64,000 nt of DNA from Cruorifilaria tuberocauda (GCA_013365365.1 JABVXU010000150.1:1-64000); one strand, 5' to 3'. Shown: positions 50,601 to 63,662, numbered from the stretch's first letter. Numbers and translations: made by a program. The notes: generated from the letters alone by a model not told the origin.

Positions 50601-53600
50601 TGGAGGAAAAAATGAGGGGAAAAAGAAATATAATAAAACAGACAAGATTGGCAACTTTTCTTGGTAAAAATGAGTTGAAATACATATTCCAGAAAATAAA
50701 TAGCAGCTGCAGATTTCGTTCACCTGTTTCTGATTAAAATCTAAACAAATTTTTTACTCCATTAAAAAGAGTGAAATTTTAAAAATTTCCTGAATCCTCT
50801 ATTTACTTGAAAAGTTTAGTTCAAGGAAAATCTGTGCAACATTAGCTGTAATTCGACAATCCTGTTAACTGTTAACTATCCATACGATCATTAAGATAGA
50901 GAAAAAAAATAAAAGAAAAAATTGACATACAGCAGTTTGTTTTTTGGGTGAAAAAATTCGACGTTTTGAATTGAAAAAAATTTTAGAGATTAAAAAAACA
51001 AAAAACAAACGATTAATCAAATTACAATATGTCTATAAACTTTGCGTTGGGATTAGCATTGTTCGGAAAATTAAGATCAGGATAGAAGTTTGGACATCGA
51101 CAGATGTTGGCAGTAATAAAAAATAGAAATTGAAAATGTTTTAGAACACTTTATCATCATTTTATTAATTAACAACCTCTCTCTCTCTCTCTCTATCAGA
51201 GCATGTTCAAGCACAAAATATCAGTAACCGAATACTCTAATATATCACCAATATCTAAAGTGTAAATGTAAACTAGAACTTACATCTAAATAAACAATGA
51301 AAAAATTTTCTGAGGAAAATGACAAAAACATAAACATCACTCTTTCAATGAAACTAATCATAATTAAATTCCTTATTTCTCCTTTCTTCTTCTTTTCAAG
51401 TATAACTGAATCAAATTAAATTAGATCGTAAATTAAATTAAATTGACACTAATAAAATATTGAATAAATATTCAAAGATGCATTGCGATCTTGTTCAGGG
51501 ATAATAACTGAAATGTTTAAAAATACTGCAAAGGGTATGAAAACAGCTCATGAAATTTACAAATTAAACTGCAACACTATTTTTGAAATTACTGTAATAA
51601 TTTATCTGCTTATGATTGATTTCAGATAACAGTTTTTTTCTCCGGAAATTTTCAATTCATTTCAAATTTTACTAAAACATTGTTCAGTAATTATTATCAA
51701 ATGAAACAATTTCATCATTTTGTACCGTTCCTTTTCGAATTGTTCTAATTTGTGGTATAAAATTGAAAATTTAGAGTAAAAATGAAATGCATAAGAAACA
51801 GAAGAACTGGCAAGCTTAAAAACTTTAAAGAATTTCCCTGCTTTCAAGTATTTCATGCTTCTACCACGCTATAGTCTAATTAAATCATTGTGAAAATTAA
51901 ACTACCTGCTGGTTCTACAGATGAAATAACCGAACATGGAACCAATCCACGTTGTTGCTCACCATTTTCCCATGTAATCGAGACAAGCACCCATTCCGGA
52001 GCATCCCCGCAATATTCTACCACCTGAAATTTTACTTTTTGAACTATTAAAATATCCATATAGAAAAGTGCATATACAGAAATGAGAGGAAGTGGTGAAT
52101 TATCAATGTAAAAACAAACAAATTAGCAAGCTTAAAAATTTTTAAGAATTTCCCTGCTTTCAAGTATTTTATGCTTCTATCAGTTTATAGTCTCAAATTA
52201 AGAAAAAAGTTTACTGAAAAAAAGATAGAAAGTGAGACCATTAGACCATTATATTTTTTTAATTCAAAAAAGAAACATATAAACATATAACCCAAAGCAA
52301 AATTTCAAAAAGAAAAAAAAATAAAACCCAAAATATTCATTTTCGAAGAGCAAAACACAAAAACACCAATGAAAAGATGAGACATTAAAGGAAGTATACT
52401 GTTCCTTTTATCAGCTTTTCCTTCTTCTTTGTTTTTTACGAAACGGAAATTTTAAAACTCATAATTTGATAACCAAAATATTTAACTAAAAGAAAACTAT
52501 CTCAAGAAATCAATAAGTAAGAATATTCAGGAATAAACCATTTAAAAAGGCTGATGAAAATGAAAATGTTGCATTATTATAATGGCCTGATACTCAGGAA
52601 AAAAATCATCTTCATGTAAAAGAAAACTTCAATGTAAATAACAGAAAAAATTTTTTTCTTTTTAAAATACAGTTGATTTCGGTAGACGCAGCCAGACATT
52701 TTCGAAAGAGGCAGCTCATACAAACATACACAGAATTTAACCTCAAGTCGCTGTCCCTTGCTGACGGAAAGTTGTCCCTTCTCGGTTGCCTTGAAATCAT
52801 CAACAGCTACACAACTTTCATTATGACTCTAAAAATAAACAACATATTGTTCCAAGGTGAACTCTTTTTCGAATTTCTTGATAATTTTTTATAACCCTCC
52901 TACACAATAATATTACATAACTTCATTATTTACTGAGCAATGATTTTCACAAAAATATTTTATTGCGTTAATCGTCTGCTTTCCAAAATCCTCTTAAAGT
53001 AAACATTTAAAACAGAAAATATAAAATCTTCACAAACTATCGCTACTTTTTTGATCAATACCAAAATTAATCCTGAGTTAAAAAAAGGAAGAAAAGACTC
53101 ATTGCAAAATCACAACACACTACATTATTCCGCATATATTTGAAACATTAGAAATTAACGCCTGAATTCAACAACTTTAAATATCGGTGCAATCAAACAG
53201 CAATAAGGATTATTTCATAGTGCCTGTGTATGAAACAAAGTATATTTAAAGCTTTCAATGAAATAAATCTTTGTAAGTTGTGATACACAAATCTTTGTAA
53301 ATTCTGGTACATCTTTATAACAAATTAAATCAAAATGAAAAAATTAGAGATCTAATAATTATCTTGTGTAATAATGAATGTAAAATGAAATATAGAGCAA
53401 CACTATCAGTTAAACTCTCAACTAATTAAAATCAATTTCCCTTTGTTCTCAGTTCCAACTGTCTTATAAAGAAAAAGATATGAATTATAGGGAAGATCCA
53501 AATTAATAAATCTCTTTAGAAACTATAATGAGAATATAATTTATTCTCTCCCTAAAACAACAGTTTTAGGTAAATTATCATTATCTTGAATTCAAGCTCT

Positions 53601-56600
53601 GTTATTTAAAAAGTACATAATGTTCGATAAAAGAGTGAATCATTTTGAACCCATTTGCTTTAATCAGACTAAATTACCCTGTCACATCATCAACATTTTT
53701 CTCTTTTACTCTCTTTTCCCTCTTTTCATATTCTCTCCTGCATTCTCTCCTCCACTGCATAGTTAAATTAGTTTGAAAACTTTAAATAAATAGAAATATT
53801 TTTAATTAAGTTTTCTGGAAGAAAACGATATATGATTGAATAGCTCTCATTCGAATTTCATTTAAAAGAGCAAATTATTGTCTAAAACAGGCAAATATTA
53901 ACCACTGCAAAAAGGAAAGAAGTCGGAAATCCACAAAAAGTGAACAAACAAACAAACCAGTTCGTTTCCACTTGACTGATGACTTCGAACTGATTTATTA
54001 AAACGTCTCTTAGCATCTCGATATAATGACTGCGTACGTGAACGTATTGATTTCGAATAACGCAACATTTGATTTATATGGCTAAGGAATGATAAAACAT
54101 CTTCATTTAATTTTAACCTATGCAGAAGAAAGGGAAAAATGTCAAAAACATTAAAAGAGCGAACAAAATATAACTAATTCAGTTCCAGTTCTATCCACTA
54201 AGTTATTCATGATAATGGTGATAAAGAATCAACATATCAAACATCTATATTAGCTGGCCAAGAATTAATACCTTAATTTATCTCAGTATTCCGCTAATTC
54301 ATCCTTTGCAGTTCAAACGTCGAATAAATTACGGATGAATGGATGGATGATAATAATTACAAGCAATAATAATATTTTCCAAAACCATGATGACAGAAAT
54401 TTTGCAGCAAAAACTAGTGGTAATCTATTCTATTTCCATAAAATAACTCTTGCAAAATTTCAAGAATAAAAATCAATTAACTTGTTGGCTTAATTATGTT
54501 TGAAATTCCCGAGTTCCATTTCATAATTTAAATTTACAAAGTAGAAAATCAACTTAACGACAACTGTATGTTATAAAAGAGAATGGAGAATTGATGAGAA
54601 ATATAAAGTACAATTCTCTCCTCTCCTTTCCTTTTTTTATCCTTATTTCTTCCATCAACCTTTAAAAAATATTCAATATTAAAACAAATAAAATTTTTTA
54701 AGAGACATGCAAAAATGGAAGACAATTTTTTCCTTTACTTACTTATTGGTAATGGAAGAGTTGAAATTTAATCAGAAAAATGCATTTTGTATAATGATAC
54801 GGAAAATGATGAAACACCAGAATATATCCCATATCATCAAAATTTCACAATTATAGGATATGAGTAATCAATGTAATATAAATATCATGAAATGAAGCTA
54901 AGAAAAAAAGTTAAATAAAAAGCGCTCTATATGAAATGTGTTTTCGACTGAATTGTTGATAATTTAGGGAAGCCCTTACACAAATCACATTCAATAATCA
55001 CTGCGGTAAGCTATAACGACGGTAGTAAACAAAGTCAACTGCATTTAGTTGCAGCAATAGTTGGAGTATCATTAATGATAGTAATCAGTAAAAATACGGG
55101 ATGAATAAGGAAATTGAAGATGCCGTATAAAAAGATATCAAATATTTGAAGCCCTATAAACCTTAAGATCAAAAATTGCAATCGAACTTAAAATAATAAG
55201 TTCACACTAATGAAATAAATCAAAGAACTATTAATGCTTAACAAAGACACATATGCATGGATAAGTACGCACGTATGTATATAGCAAGAGAAGTATGATT
55301 TGAAAAAAGCTTGATTTGAAATATCCTATCCATACTCATTACTTCACACCTCAACTTGAAATATTCTTTTGACTATTACTCCTGTTGAATATGACATTCA
55401 TCCTGAGTGGAATGATTCTATGATAATTATTCGAGCTGAGAAAACGAAGACAGAAAAAACGAAGTGTAAAAAGGGCGCCTGCTAAATAACTTAAATCCTT
55501 GAAAAATAAAACGGTAAAATTTTGGTCAAAAAACTTTTTCTTTTAAAGAATACAAAAAAAAAGGAAATGAAATGAAAGAAATTTAAACAAACAAATAACA
55601 AAAAGTAGTATAACATACATTGCTTCTTTCTTCTTCCAAACAAATAAATAAGCTTTTTTAGAAAAAAAAATACTTTCCATTTTTAAATTCATCATTATAT
55701 TTATAACAATAATCTTCCACCTAAAGATACCATCTTAATCTACAAAATGATATTTTATTTGAAATTTCTTAATTACTTAATTTGATCGATTTTACTTACT
55801 GACTATTTCACCAATACAGTTTCCTTTACTTGTTGACATTTCCGATCTCGCATTGTTATTTTTGTCAGCTATTTGGGAATTTAAAAAATACTCGAATTCG
55901 CAAACGATTAATTTACTTCACACAAACAGTATTAGAAATACATAAAATCTTTCGACAATTGAGCTTATTTTAGTACCAAATCTGAAAAATGATATTGGTA
56001 TCCATCAATCTGGATAATTTTAAATCAATTATGGGCTGAAGCGGAAACAAGTTTTCCACTAATCAAAAGCTTCTCCTGTCATACCTCAGCATATGATTTG
56101 TGCAAATTGAACCTCATCTCATTTAACAGATAAGAGATAAATTTAATTAAATCAATTAAAATATGAGGCACTATGGATAGCTAAAGAGATAAAAAAATAA
56201 AAAGAAGTTATATATTAATGATATCGATACAATTGAAGGATCAAACGAAACTAGATAAATTGTTATCGATTCGTTTGTAACATGAATTTGATAAAAAAAT
56301 TTTTTTGTTTCGCTGAAATTCAAACAATCATTCATCAAACTTAAGTTATCGATCTGAAATCCTTTGATGAAGGAATGTATGTATTAATTAATCAAAGTTT
56401 AGAATAAAGGACAGTGGTGTAAAATAAATCAAATTCAAAAACAAACACTGATAATTACGAAATCAATCATTAACAGCTAGCAATCATCAATTACAGTTCC
56501 TAGCCCCTCTTACTTAATTCTCGTTCAGTTTTTTATTATTTTAAAAGGCTTCAACAAATTTTATTCATTTTTTTTGCGAAAATTTCCAAACGTTTTGTAT

Positions 56601-59600
56601 TCATACGAAGATTTCCAAATGTATTATTAAGAGACTCTTAGAGACTAATTTCCTCGAAAAAATGATAAATAATCGATGGTAATACGTCTAACCGTCAGCA
56701 ACATGAATGAGTATATTAATAAAATTTGTTAATTATTGACTGAGAATTTTGATCAAAAAGAAATCTAATATTTCGGTTTTTTAAATATTTTATTATTGAA
56801 AAGATCTGATGAGATAAAATAAATCGAAAATTCCAAATTCTTCCCACACTATTTCACGAGTTTCAAATTATTTTTTCATATCCCATTATTTAGTTAATTG
56901 AAAATTTTAAACTGACCTTAACGCTATAATTCACTTTCCTTTTATATATATTTTTTTGAAATCTCATTTAACTAACTATAATAAAATTTCAGACGAGATG
57001 AAAATTTTTCAATTATTTTATTTAATTAACTTCATTCTTTCATTTTTTTTTCAAATTTTTCGTTTGGCAAAATTCCCAGTTGATTTGAATTGCTGAAAAC
57101 TGACTCCAACCACAATTTTTGCAAACATATATTATTTGAAAAGTAAATTTCTTTTCTTGCCTCCAAACACTAAGAGTACAAGCAAGGATAGTGGTATTTT
57201 TCGAAGAACGGTTATTTAAAATGTGAAATACCAATCAAAAAAACTTCATAAAATGATTATATAAATATTTGAGGGAAGGAGCAGCGGAGGAAAGAGATAC
57301 AAGAAATATTGTGATCTAAGAATTCCAAAAACATTATTCATAACATTAACAATTACCATTGCTGATCCAAAGTTTGTTCCTAACTTTAACTTCATTACTA
57401 TAAAACTAACCATAAAACAAACACATACTAAAATCTCTACCAATTAATTGAAATTGCTAACCCATTTTATCACTGAACTCGATACAAAAATGAATATAAT
57501 CTGTCCTATAATATTAAATTAACTATTACAAAACGAGTAAAGAAAAACTGAACAAATTGGAACATTCAAGCTGCTAACAATCAAATATAAATGAAAGAGA
57601 TATTATTACTCAACATGCACTATTATTCTTTTTAATTAATAAGATTTGGCTATGGCTTAACCTAATAATAAAGCCCCCATTTTGTCTTTAAAATTGTGAC
57701 ACTGATAAATACTATTATTATTTCAACGCAATTTTAATAATCAGTGATGTGTGACATAATATGCTAAATTAATAAGTATTATCGAATAAAAATTTCCAAG
57801 CTAATGTAATTTCAATATCAATAAAGGAAAAAAAAGAAAACGAATTTCCGAGGCATTATTGAAATTTGCATAAAATATAGCAAAAGAGAGCTAACATTTC
57901 TCGCAATGGGCATTTAATATGTCTTATTTTCACACCTAAAAGCTATCCTACTGTATCTCATTTATTTCATATTTTTATGTTTTTACAAATATCTGACAAG
58001 TGCTTTGGCAAATGCCAAATATCTTTTTGCAAATTAAAACTTAGTTATAGCTGATAAATTTATTGTTAAATCCATTCCATCAATTCATACGACCAAAAAT
58101 AGAAAAGCAATCGTTTTATAGTTTGTTAAAGCAGATTTCTCTGCAAAAAAACTTTTCATTTTTGCTTTTCTCTTCTTTGTTTTCCTTTATTTACAACTCT
58201 TCTCATGGAAATTTCATAAAGCGGTTTAGTTACTAATTTAAATCTCTAACTAAATCTTCAATAAACCATCTACGCCAAATGAACAGACTGTTATCAGTGA
58301 TAAAATACTTCCTTATCATCATGTAAATAATATTCCTTTTTTCATTTAACATTAATACTAAGCTATTCTATTATTTCCTCCAAAAATTTTCCATTTCTTC
58401 AAACAGTATCTTACTATTGTAATCCTTCCTCATCCTTCGTATATAATTATTAGAATTTCAAAATTTCAATATAAGTTTATCCACATCTCATTTTTTTATT
58501 TATCATTCTCAAAATCATAGAGGAAAAAGTGGCTTGGTGCAAAATTTTAACCAGTCATTATTATAGATAAAATTGTAAATCCTCAGAGAAATAAGTATAT
58601 GGTACAGGATGTTGGAATATATACATATACAATTAAAATCGTTATTATTAAATAATGCATAAAAGAAACGTTATTAATTTTCTGAACAATTTAATAATTG
58701 ATTAATATTGTACTATTCATAAGAATGACTAATATAATGTCATCATTTCTATCACAAAATGAAAGACATGACAGAGCTATTAATCTTCAAAAAAAATTTT
58801 TCTTTGTAAAAAACCTCAAAAATTACGATTTTTCCTATCCTAAATCTTTCAATAATGAAAAGAATCTATCAGCTAATTATTCAATCGTTTCTTTTTCAAC
58901 TTATATAAATTTCAGAATTAATAATAAACTATAACAAACAAAGTAACAGTTTTTAGTAATAATAAATTTGCAACAAAAAACTTAGCAATGTGTGGAATAA
59001 AGGTAAAAGGGAAATTGAGGAGAGATGCAAAATCAATTCTCCCCTTTTGTTTCCCACTTTTTTTAGAGAAAGTGGGAAATGCTAAGAAAATATTGAAATA
59101 TAATTTTAATTTTTAAAATTTCATTTATCGAGTATTTTACCTGAGCTTAATTCCTTTTATAGTTTGAAAATATCTATCATGTTTTCATTAAGCATCATTT
59201 AATGCAATCATCTTGTTGTAAATTAACGGATAATCTGCTAGGAAAATATGTGGAGAAACTTTAAAAAAAAATAATATAATGCATTCCGCTACTAAGTGTG
59301 CTGCAATAAAAAACTTTCGTTGAAGTATTGAAATATTCATAGTTCATTACAATTATCAGTAATATTTCTTTCTATATAATTATCAAAATAATTTCTATGT
59401 TAATACATTGACATCACTTCCAGAATAAAAATAAAAAAACCCCATCAAATTTTGCGTGTATTATTAGAAGGAAAAAAAAGCTCCGAATTTCGAATTAATA
59501 AACAATTTGAAATAAACTGCAACATAAATAAACAAACAAACCGGTGGGATGTTACGATCATGCTGTGAAGATCGTTTACGGCAGAAATGTTGCAGCACGG

Positions 59601-62600
59601 AGGAGAATAATCGTAATGGTGATGGCAATTTTCGTGTTCTGATATGCCTTAGTGAAGAACGTTGCTTATTAGGCAGTAAATTATCTTGTGAAATTGACAT
59701 CGAACAACATCTAAGGATTGTTGATTAAATATCAACAACAGTAACACCAGAGCGTTCTTAATATGAATAATAAGTCTTTATATTTATATTAGAAATAATG
59801 GTGAAAATATATTTCATACAGTCAGCAATAGACATTTATTTCAACTTCATTTTTCATTTCCTATTTATATTGCCCTCATAATATCTGGTGCTCCATTCCA
59901 AAACAACTAAATAAATTTAAATGATTGCATTCGGATGAAGCTACAAAATCTTCATGTTGGCACTGATATATAGATAGAATCTGAAATATAAAGAAGGAAA
60001 TTTATGTAAACTTAGTAGGGATTTTTTTTTGAAAAAAAAACTTCAAATTCCTAAATGGTCAAAGCATGTTAGATATCCAATGTTGAGGAGAGCTTCAAAC
60101 AATTTGCCAAGAAGACTTGGTCTCTGTCGATGCTTAATCTGACTGTCATGCTCAGTACGAGTCTAACCCTAACCATTCTACTTCTTCGTAATCTATTGCT
60201 TCAAACTAGGTTTCAACCAAATGAGCCTTTATAGAAATGAGGATATATAGTTCAGTATTATCCCATCTTCTCTTCCTCATCAAAGAATGCCCATCCCTTC
60301 AGTTCAATTATTTCTTCCAAAAACAAATGTCCCATTTCCGGGGAGTAAAATAATACTATACTTTCAACTACCATAAACATTACTTTTCGCTTCTTTCCTT
60401 TCAAATTAATATATTGATAATAACAACTACTGAATGCTCTCTAGTTAATACCAATGTCCATTATCAATTTTCATTATTTCATTTTCATTAAGGTTCTTTT
60501 TAAACACATACAAATGTCTAAATATTCAGCAACTGATCTGAGCGCACTGACTCGTACTGATTCAGCAACTGAGCGTATTGATTCAAACAATATGGGAACA
60601 AAAAAGAAGTGAAATAAATCAAAATGCTAGTAAACAATAGCCTATTGCTATTTTTTACTTTGGCATTGTTTAACCAATTCTTATTTCACATTTTAAAATT
60701 TTTAACTGATTTCTACCCCATATTCCAAAACACAAATAGATAAACTGAAGAATGAACCAGGTAATAAAGACCGAATCGATATCTATCATACAAGTGAAAT
60801 AGAAAAGATATAAAGAGTAGTTCAGAAAAATGGAATTCATTTTTCCTTGTCTACAATCCTTTTCTTCTATTCCTTCCCAACCTTTTGCTTATCTTACATC
60901 GTATTTTTTGCAAAAAGTGTTCATACAGCGAACAAATAATTACTGTTTTCAACTTTTTTATTTATGACAAGTAATTCCGCTCTGATATTCAAAAACTAGG
61001 AAAATAAGAATGAGGAAGAAAAGAATTCTAAAGAAGAATCTTTTGTTTTTTCAAAAAAGCGGAAACATATAAGCAGAAGTACAGAATAGAGAAAAGGATA
61101 AGAAAAGAACAAAACTACTCTCTTTTCACTCTAATTTTTGACTGACTCAAGCTTTTCACGTTCGAGTACTTCTGTTTCATCATCCGTTCGTTTATTCATT
61201 AATTCATTCCTCTTTTTCCTCTTCTGTTTTTTTGTTCCATTACCTCTTCTCAATAGTAAAGTAGTAAATAACTGGTAAACGTTGCAGTTCCTTTCTCCCA
61301 TCCATCCTTTAACTTCGAAAATGCGGCAAGCACATATATATCGAGATTCTAATGGACTTTTTCAATTCCACATATAAACAGCTGCTCTAAGATAATCAAT
61401 TCATGCGGCATACCATAATGATTCATTTCAAAAATTCTTATTTCATCTTGTATATTTTACATCTTTCATTTTTCACTCTAACTTTCCCATAGAAATCAGA
61501 AAAGTAAAACAGTTGTATCACTGAAATAGTGAACAATTCTATATAATATATATAGATCACAATGCTTATACATATATTTTTTGCATTCATTTAACTGCTT
61601 TTCTCATTTTCCTTTTTTCTTCGCCTCAATATCAGATCGAATGACTGATGAAAATCTAATAAAACAAATATCTCACCCAATTATGCAATCATTTCCTAAA
61701 ATTACAAAGTGAACTATGAAAGACAAAAATCGGTAGCTTTGTGTGAAATATACAGCTTTCAACTCCATAGCCTTTAAACTTTTTCGTTATTCACTCCCTT
61801 TATAATCACATTAAAGTTCTCAATCAAGTTAAGCTTGATTTTTGATTCATTATATTCATCTCTCATTTCATATTTCTCTCTTGGATTCATACATGCCATA
61901 TTGTAAAATATCCTCAAAATTATCAATAAAATATTTCTTAATATTTTTGCTCTCTAACCTCAACTATAAAATGAAAAGATTGGAAAAAATGGGGAAAAAA
62001 GGCATTGTTGTAATCACTATTGAAAAATTTTCTTTGTATCATTAAAATAAAATTCCCTGTCTTCAAAGTAAAAATTTTAATAAAATGAAAACAAAAATAA
62101 AAGCTATTATCGAATTCATATGACTATTAAAAAATTACTTAAAATAATTGGATATTATTCTTACGCCAAATTTAATATGTCACAAAGTATTAAATCTTGA
62201 CGTGATGTAAATATATCAATCTGCGATGAATAATAATCTTAGCAGAAATAAAGAATGCATACCAACAGCTAGGATGAAATTGTACCAATCCTGCAACTTT
62301 CTTTTTTCGCTTTTACACACCTGCATGACATCTAACAATTCGCAATCTGTTAGTTACGGTTAACGTAATGTCACATATGTAACACAGACATAATAAAATC
62401 ATTGCTCAGTAAAAATGTGCATAAAATTTTGAAGAAAAAGTTTTATGTAAAGGACCTGACCTCTAAATTGTGATTACTGCTCGATGAATTGCAACTACGC
62501 AATGAATTTCTATCCTCATTACTTGTCGGCAAACTATCACTGTCTTTCGACGTTCGATCTGATATCGACGTCGTCGTTGCACCACCTGAATTTCGAGCAG

Positions 62601-63662
62601 GTACTTGTCTCATATCTGAAGGATGAAAATCTAATTTTGATAATTCTAATTCTCCGAAAAACCTAAATCGATTGTTTCATTTAAAGATTTTGAAAAATTT
62701 TTAATTTTGGCATAAATACCGAAATTAGCAGTCATCAATCCCTGCATCAACTCTCGAATTTTCTTCACCCAGTGTACTTTGCATTGCTCACTGGCTGCTT
62801 TCAGCTCCGTACGCATTTCTGTATTTGGCTCATTTCCTTGACGCAATGCGAATTTACTCGAATCACCTTCCACATGTTCACAAACATTGATCTCTGCCAA
62901 CTGAAATAGTAAAAATCATTCTACAAAATGATAAGAACAGTTTGATCAAGCATCTCTAGAAAACATTTTTTGGACTCTCTTGCACAAATTACAGCTACCA
63001 ATCACAATGCCACTCATTAATCAAATTTTTTGAACACGTAGCAAATGATAACATTAAACAATGTAGCCCGATAATTCTATGCATGTTTTGATTATTATCA
63101 TGAAGAAAATATAAAATGGCTAAATAAAATTTCAGTATCCTTCGAAAAAAAGTCCCCAATCTCTCTGGATACTTCCACTTTTTCCAATTTTTTTTTCACT
63201 CATTAAGTATCTAATTAGTTACAAGTATAAAAATGCTTGCCATTAGATGAGTTTTGTAGATATATTTGATTGTTCGACTTGATAATTCCGTTTTCTTTGC
63301 GAACACAACGCATAGCTCAAATAGGAAAACTTGTCTTTCTCGCCCTTTCTTGAAATACGCTTTTGGGTCCCAAACCAAAAATGATTCTTGCATGACAAAA
63401 TCACCAAGAACACCAAGTTTCTGGAAAAAAATTTTTTTTTTTAAACTTAATGAAGGCAACTTGCGCAGAGCAAAAAATATCATGAAAGTTATATGTGAAT
63501 CTAATTAAACTTATTAATACCCAGAACAGCAGGGTATATCATAACAACACTGGCTAAAAAGCACAGTTTTCACAAAAAACTTACTTTGTAATTTTCAAAA
63601 TTTCCGAGATGCATAAGATCATTAGCCCGTCGAGGCACGCTAACGACTACATCATAAGCCTC
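32657..63662 (-). CDS. unc-73: UNC-73/Trio Rho guanine-nucleotide exchange factor: DH1 end, PH1, SH3, DH2, PH2 (5' end outside window)
   Basis: Activates Rac/Rho GTPases in axon guidance and cell migration. Eighteen in-phase exons give 913 codons: 63662-63585, 63420-63241, 62900-62663, 62615-62461, 52828-52742, 52023-51906, 47124-47025, 45650-45467, 41046-40774, 36219-36110, 35834-35664, 35564-35495, 35122-35036, 34638-34474, 34159-34058, 33861-33697, 33624-33395 and 32885-32657 (TAA). DH1 ends VPRRANDLMHL; PH1 has MQESFLVWDPKAYFKKGRER and CEHVEGDSSKFAL; SH3 runs CVAVDDFKATEKGQL to QRGLVPCSVIS. DH2 has LMELVDTERDYVKDL, YCQNKPKSD, LCDLLIKPVQRIMKYQLLMK and CDDMMQVGRLQNFDG; PH2 has KGKDRRIFLFEQSAI and EWISKINSQL. 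The stop follows a Ser/Lys-rich tail (STKSSKLFGFGKKMS). The spectrin repeats expected upstream lie beyond the window. Confidence 0.95.
36110..36219 (-). CDS. unc-73: UNC-73 exon before DH2, possible internal start
   Basis: The exon starts ATGGAAAAAGGC immediately after an acceptor (gcattatag) and encodes MEKGDLIAVSTGKKED, then an acidic stretch leading into DH2. In the full model it is an internal exon in phase 0. Because its first codon is ATG, it could also begin a DH2-PH2-only isoform by trans-splicing, as known for C. elegans UNC-73 short isoforms. Confidence 0.5.
36220..40773 (-). other. Large UNC-73 intron (4.5 kb)
   Basis: A/T-rich with purine-rich low complexity around 36840-36900 and (AAT)n near 36396-36430. 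No coding frame was recognised. Confidence 0.6.
41047..45466 (-). other. Large UNC-73 intron (4.4 kb)
   Basis: Contains (GA)n tracts at about 41563-41582 and 42550-42570 and the hairpin at 44748-44849. No coding frame was recognised. Confidence 0.6.
44748..44849 (-). ncRNA. Candidate intronic hairpin (pre-miRNA-like or MITE remnant)
   Basis: Imperfect inverted repeat: arms 44748-44783 and 44814-44849, 29 of 36 positions matching, loop about 30 nt. In the minus-strand transcript four of the seven mismatches become G-U wobbles. No known miRNA was recognised. Confidence 0.3.
45651..47024 (-). other. UNC-73 intron with perfect 16-bp hairpin
   Basis: No coding content was seen. A perfect inverted repeat lies at 46189-46204 and 46210-46225 with the loop ttcct. 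Confidence 0.6.
46189..46225. repeat. Perfect 16-bp inverted repeat, 5-nt loop
   Basis: The left arm ttaatcataccatctt is the exact reverse complement of the right arm; the loop is 5 nt. It is intronic in the UNC-73 locus. Confidence 0.9.
48256..48471 (-). CDS. unc-73: Candidate alternative exon or first exon of UNC-73 (basic Ser/Arg-rich)
   Basis: Open from the ATG at 48471 (MMKRSHTIQTDEN when one codon upstream is counted) through RRMQRWSLALRRHWFSLA to EKAAL, ending at a good donor (CTT/gtaagt). The exit phase is 0, so it cannot splice to exon 47124-47025 (which needs phase 1), but it fits exon 41046-40774. It could follow the SH3 exon if the acceptor lies after cagag, or start a transcript, since gatcag precedes the ATG by 7 nt. 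Not recognised by sequence. Confidence 0.45.
48472..51905 (-). other. UNC-73 intron, 3.4 kb
   Basis: Low-complexity A/T-rich sequence with a (CT)n run near 51178-51196 and one copy of the repeat at 51805-51876. No gene was seen. Confidence 0.6.
51805..51876. repeat. Direct repeat flanking an SH3 exon, copy 1
   Basis: About 72 bp, near-identical to 52121-52193, including the shared core aatttccctgctttcaagta. The copies bracket exon 52023-51906. Confidence 0.8.
52121..52193. repeat. Direct repeat flanking an SH3 exon, copy 2
   Basis: Partner of 51805-51876 in the same orientation, about 315 bp away. Confidence 0.8.
52829..53957 (-). other. UNC-73 intron, 1.1 kb
   Basis: No gene or distinct element was seen. 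Confidence 0.6.
53958..54117 (-). CDS. unc-73: Candidate alternative UNC-73 exon upstream of SH3
   Basis: Bounded by an acceptor (ctgcatag) and a donor (CTG/gtttgtttg). The open frame reads LNEDVLSFLSHINQMLRYSK, then SIRSRTQSLYRDAKRRFNKS, ending SSGNEL. The exit phase 0 fits SH3 exon 52828-52742. The entry needs two bases from upstream, which exon 62615-62461 (ending in phase 0) does not supply, so it belongs to another transcript form. No family was recognised; it is strongly basic. Confidence 0.5.
54118..59541 (-). other. Longest UNC-73 intron, 5.4 kb
   Basis: A/T-rich low-complexity sequence. The open frames at 57040-57234 and 57246-57443 have no recognised domain. A small 11-bp hairpin lies at 59050-59079, just inside the neighbouring part. 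No gene was supported. Confidence 0.55.
59542..59710 (-). CDS. unc-73: Candidate alternative first exon of UNC-73
   Basis: An acceptor-like caatccttag is followed by an ATG at 59710 (out of frame, short) and an in-frame ATG at 59700. The frame reads MSISQDNLLPNKQRSSLRHI, KLPSPLRLFSSVLQHFCRKR and ends RNIPP at the donor CCG/gtttgtttg. The exit phase 0 fits SH3 exon 52828-52742. The entry phase does not fit exon 62615-62461, so it most likely starts an isoform that lacks DH1-PH1, similar to the internal promoters known for C. elegans unc-73. Ser/Arg-rich, no domain recognised. Confidence 0.5.
59711..62460 (-). other. UNC-73 intron, 2.7 kb
   Basis: No gene seen. It may contain the promoter for the alternative exon at 59542-59710. 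Confidence 0.5.

Noticed and set aside
57040..57443. Adjacent minus-strand frames in the longest UNC-73 intron
   Set aside because: No recognised domain, no convincing splice sites, composition like the surrounding intron.
59050..59079. 11-bp inverted repeat around a T-run
   Set aside because: Arms are short enough to arise by chance in this composition.
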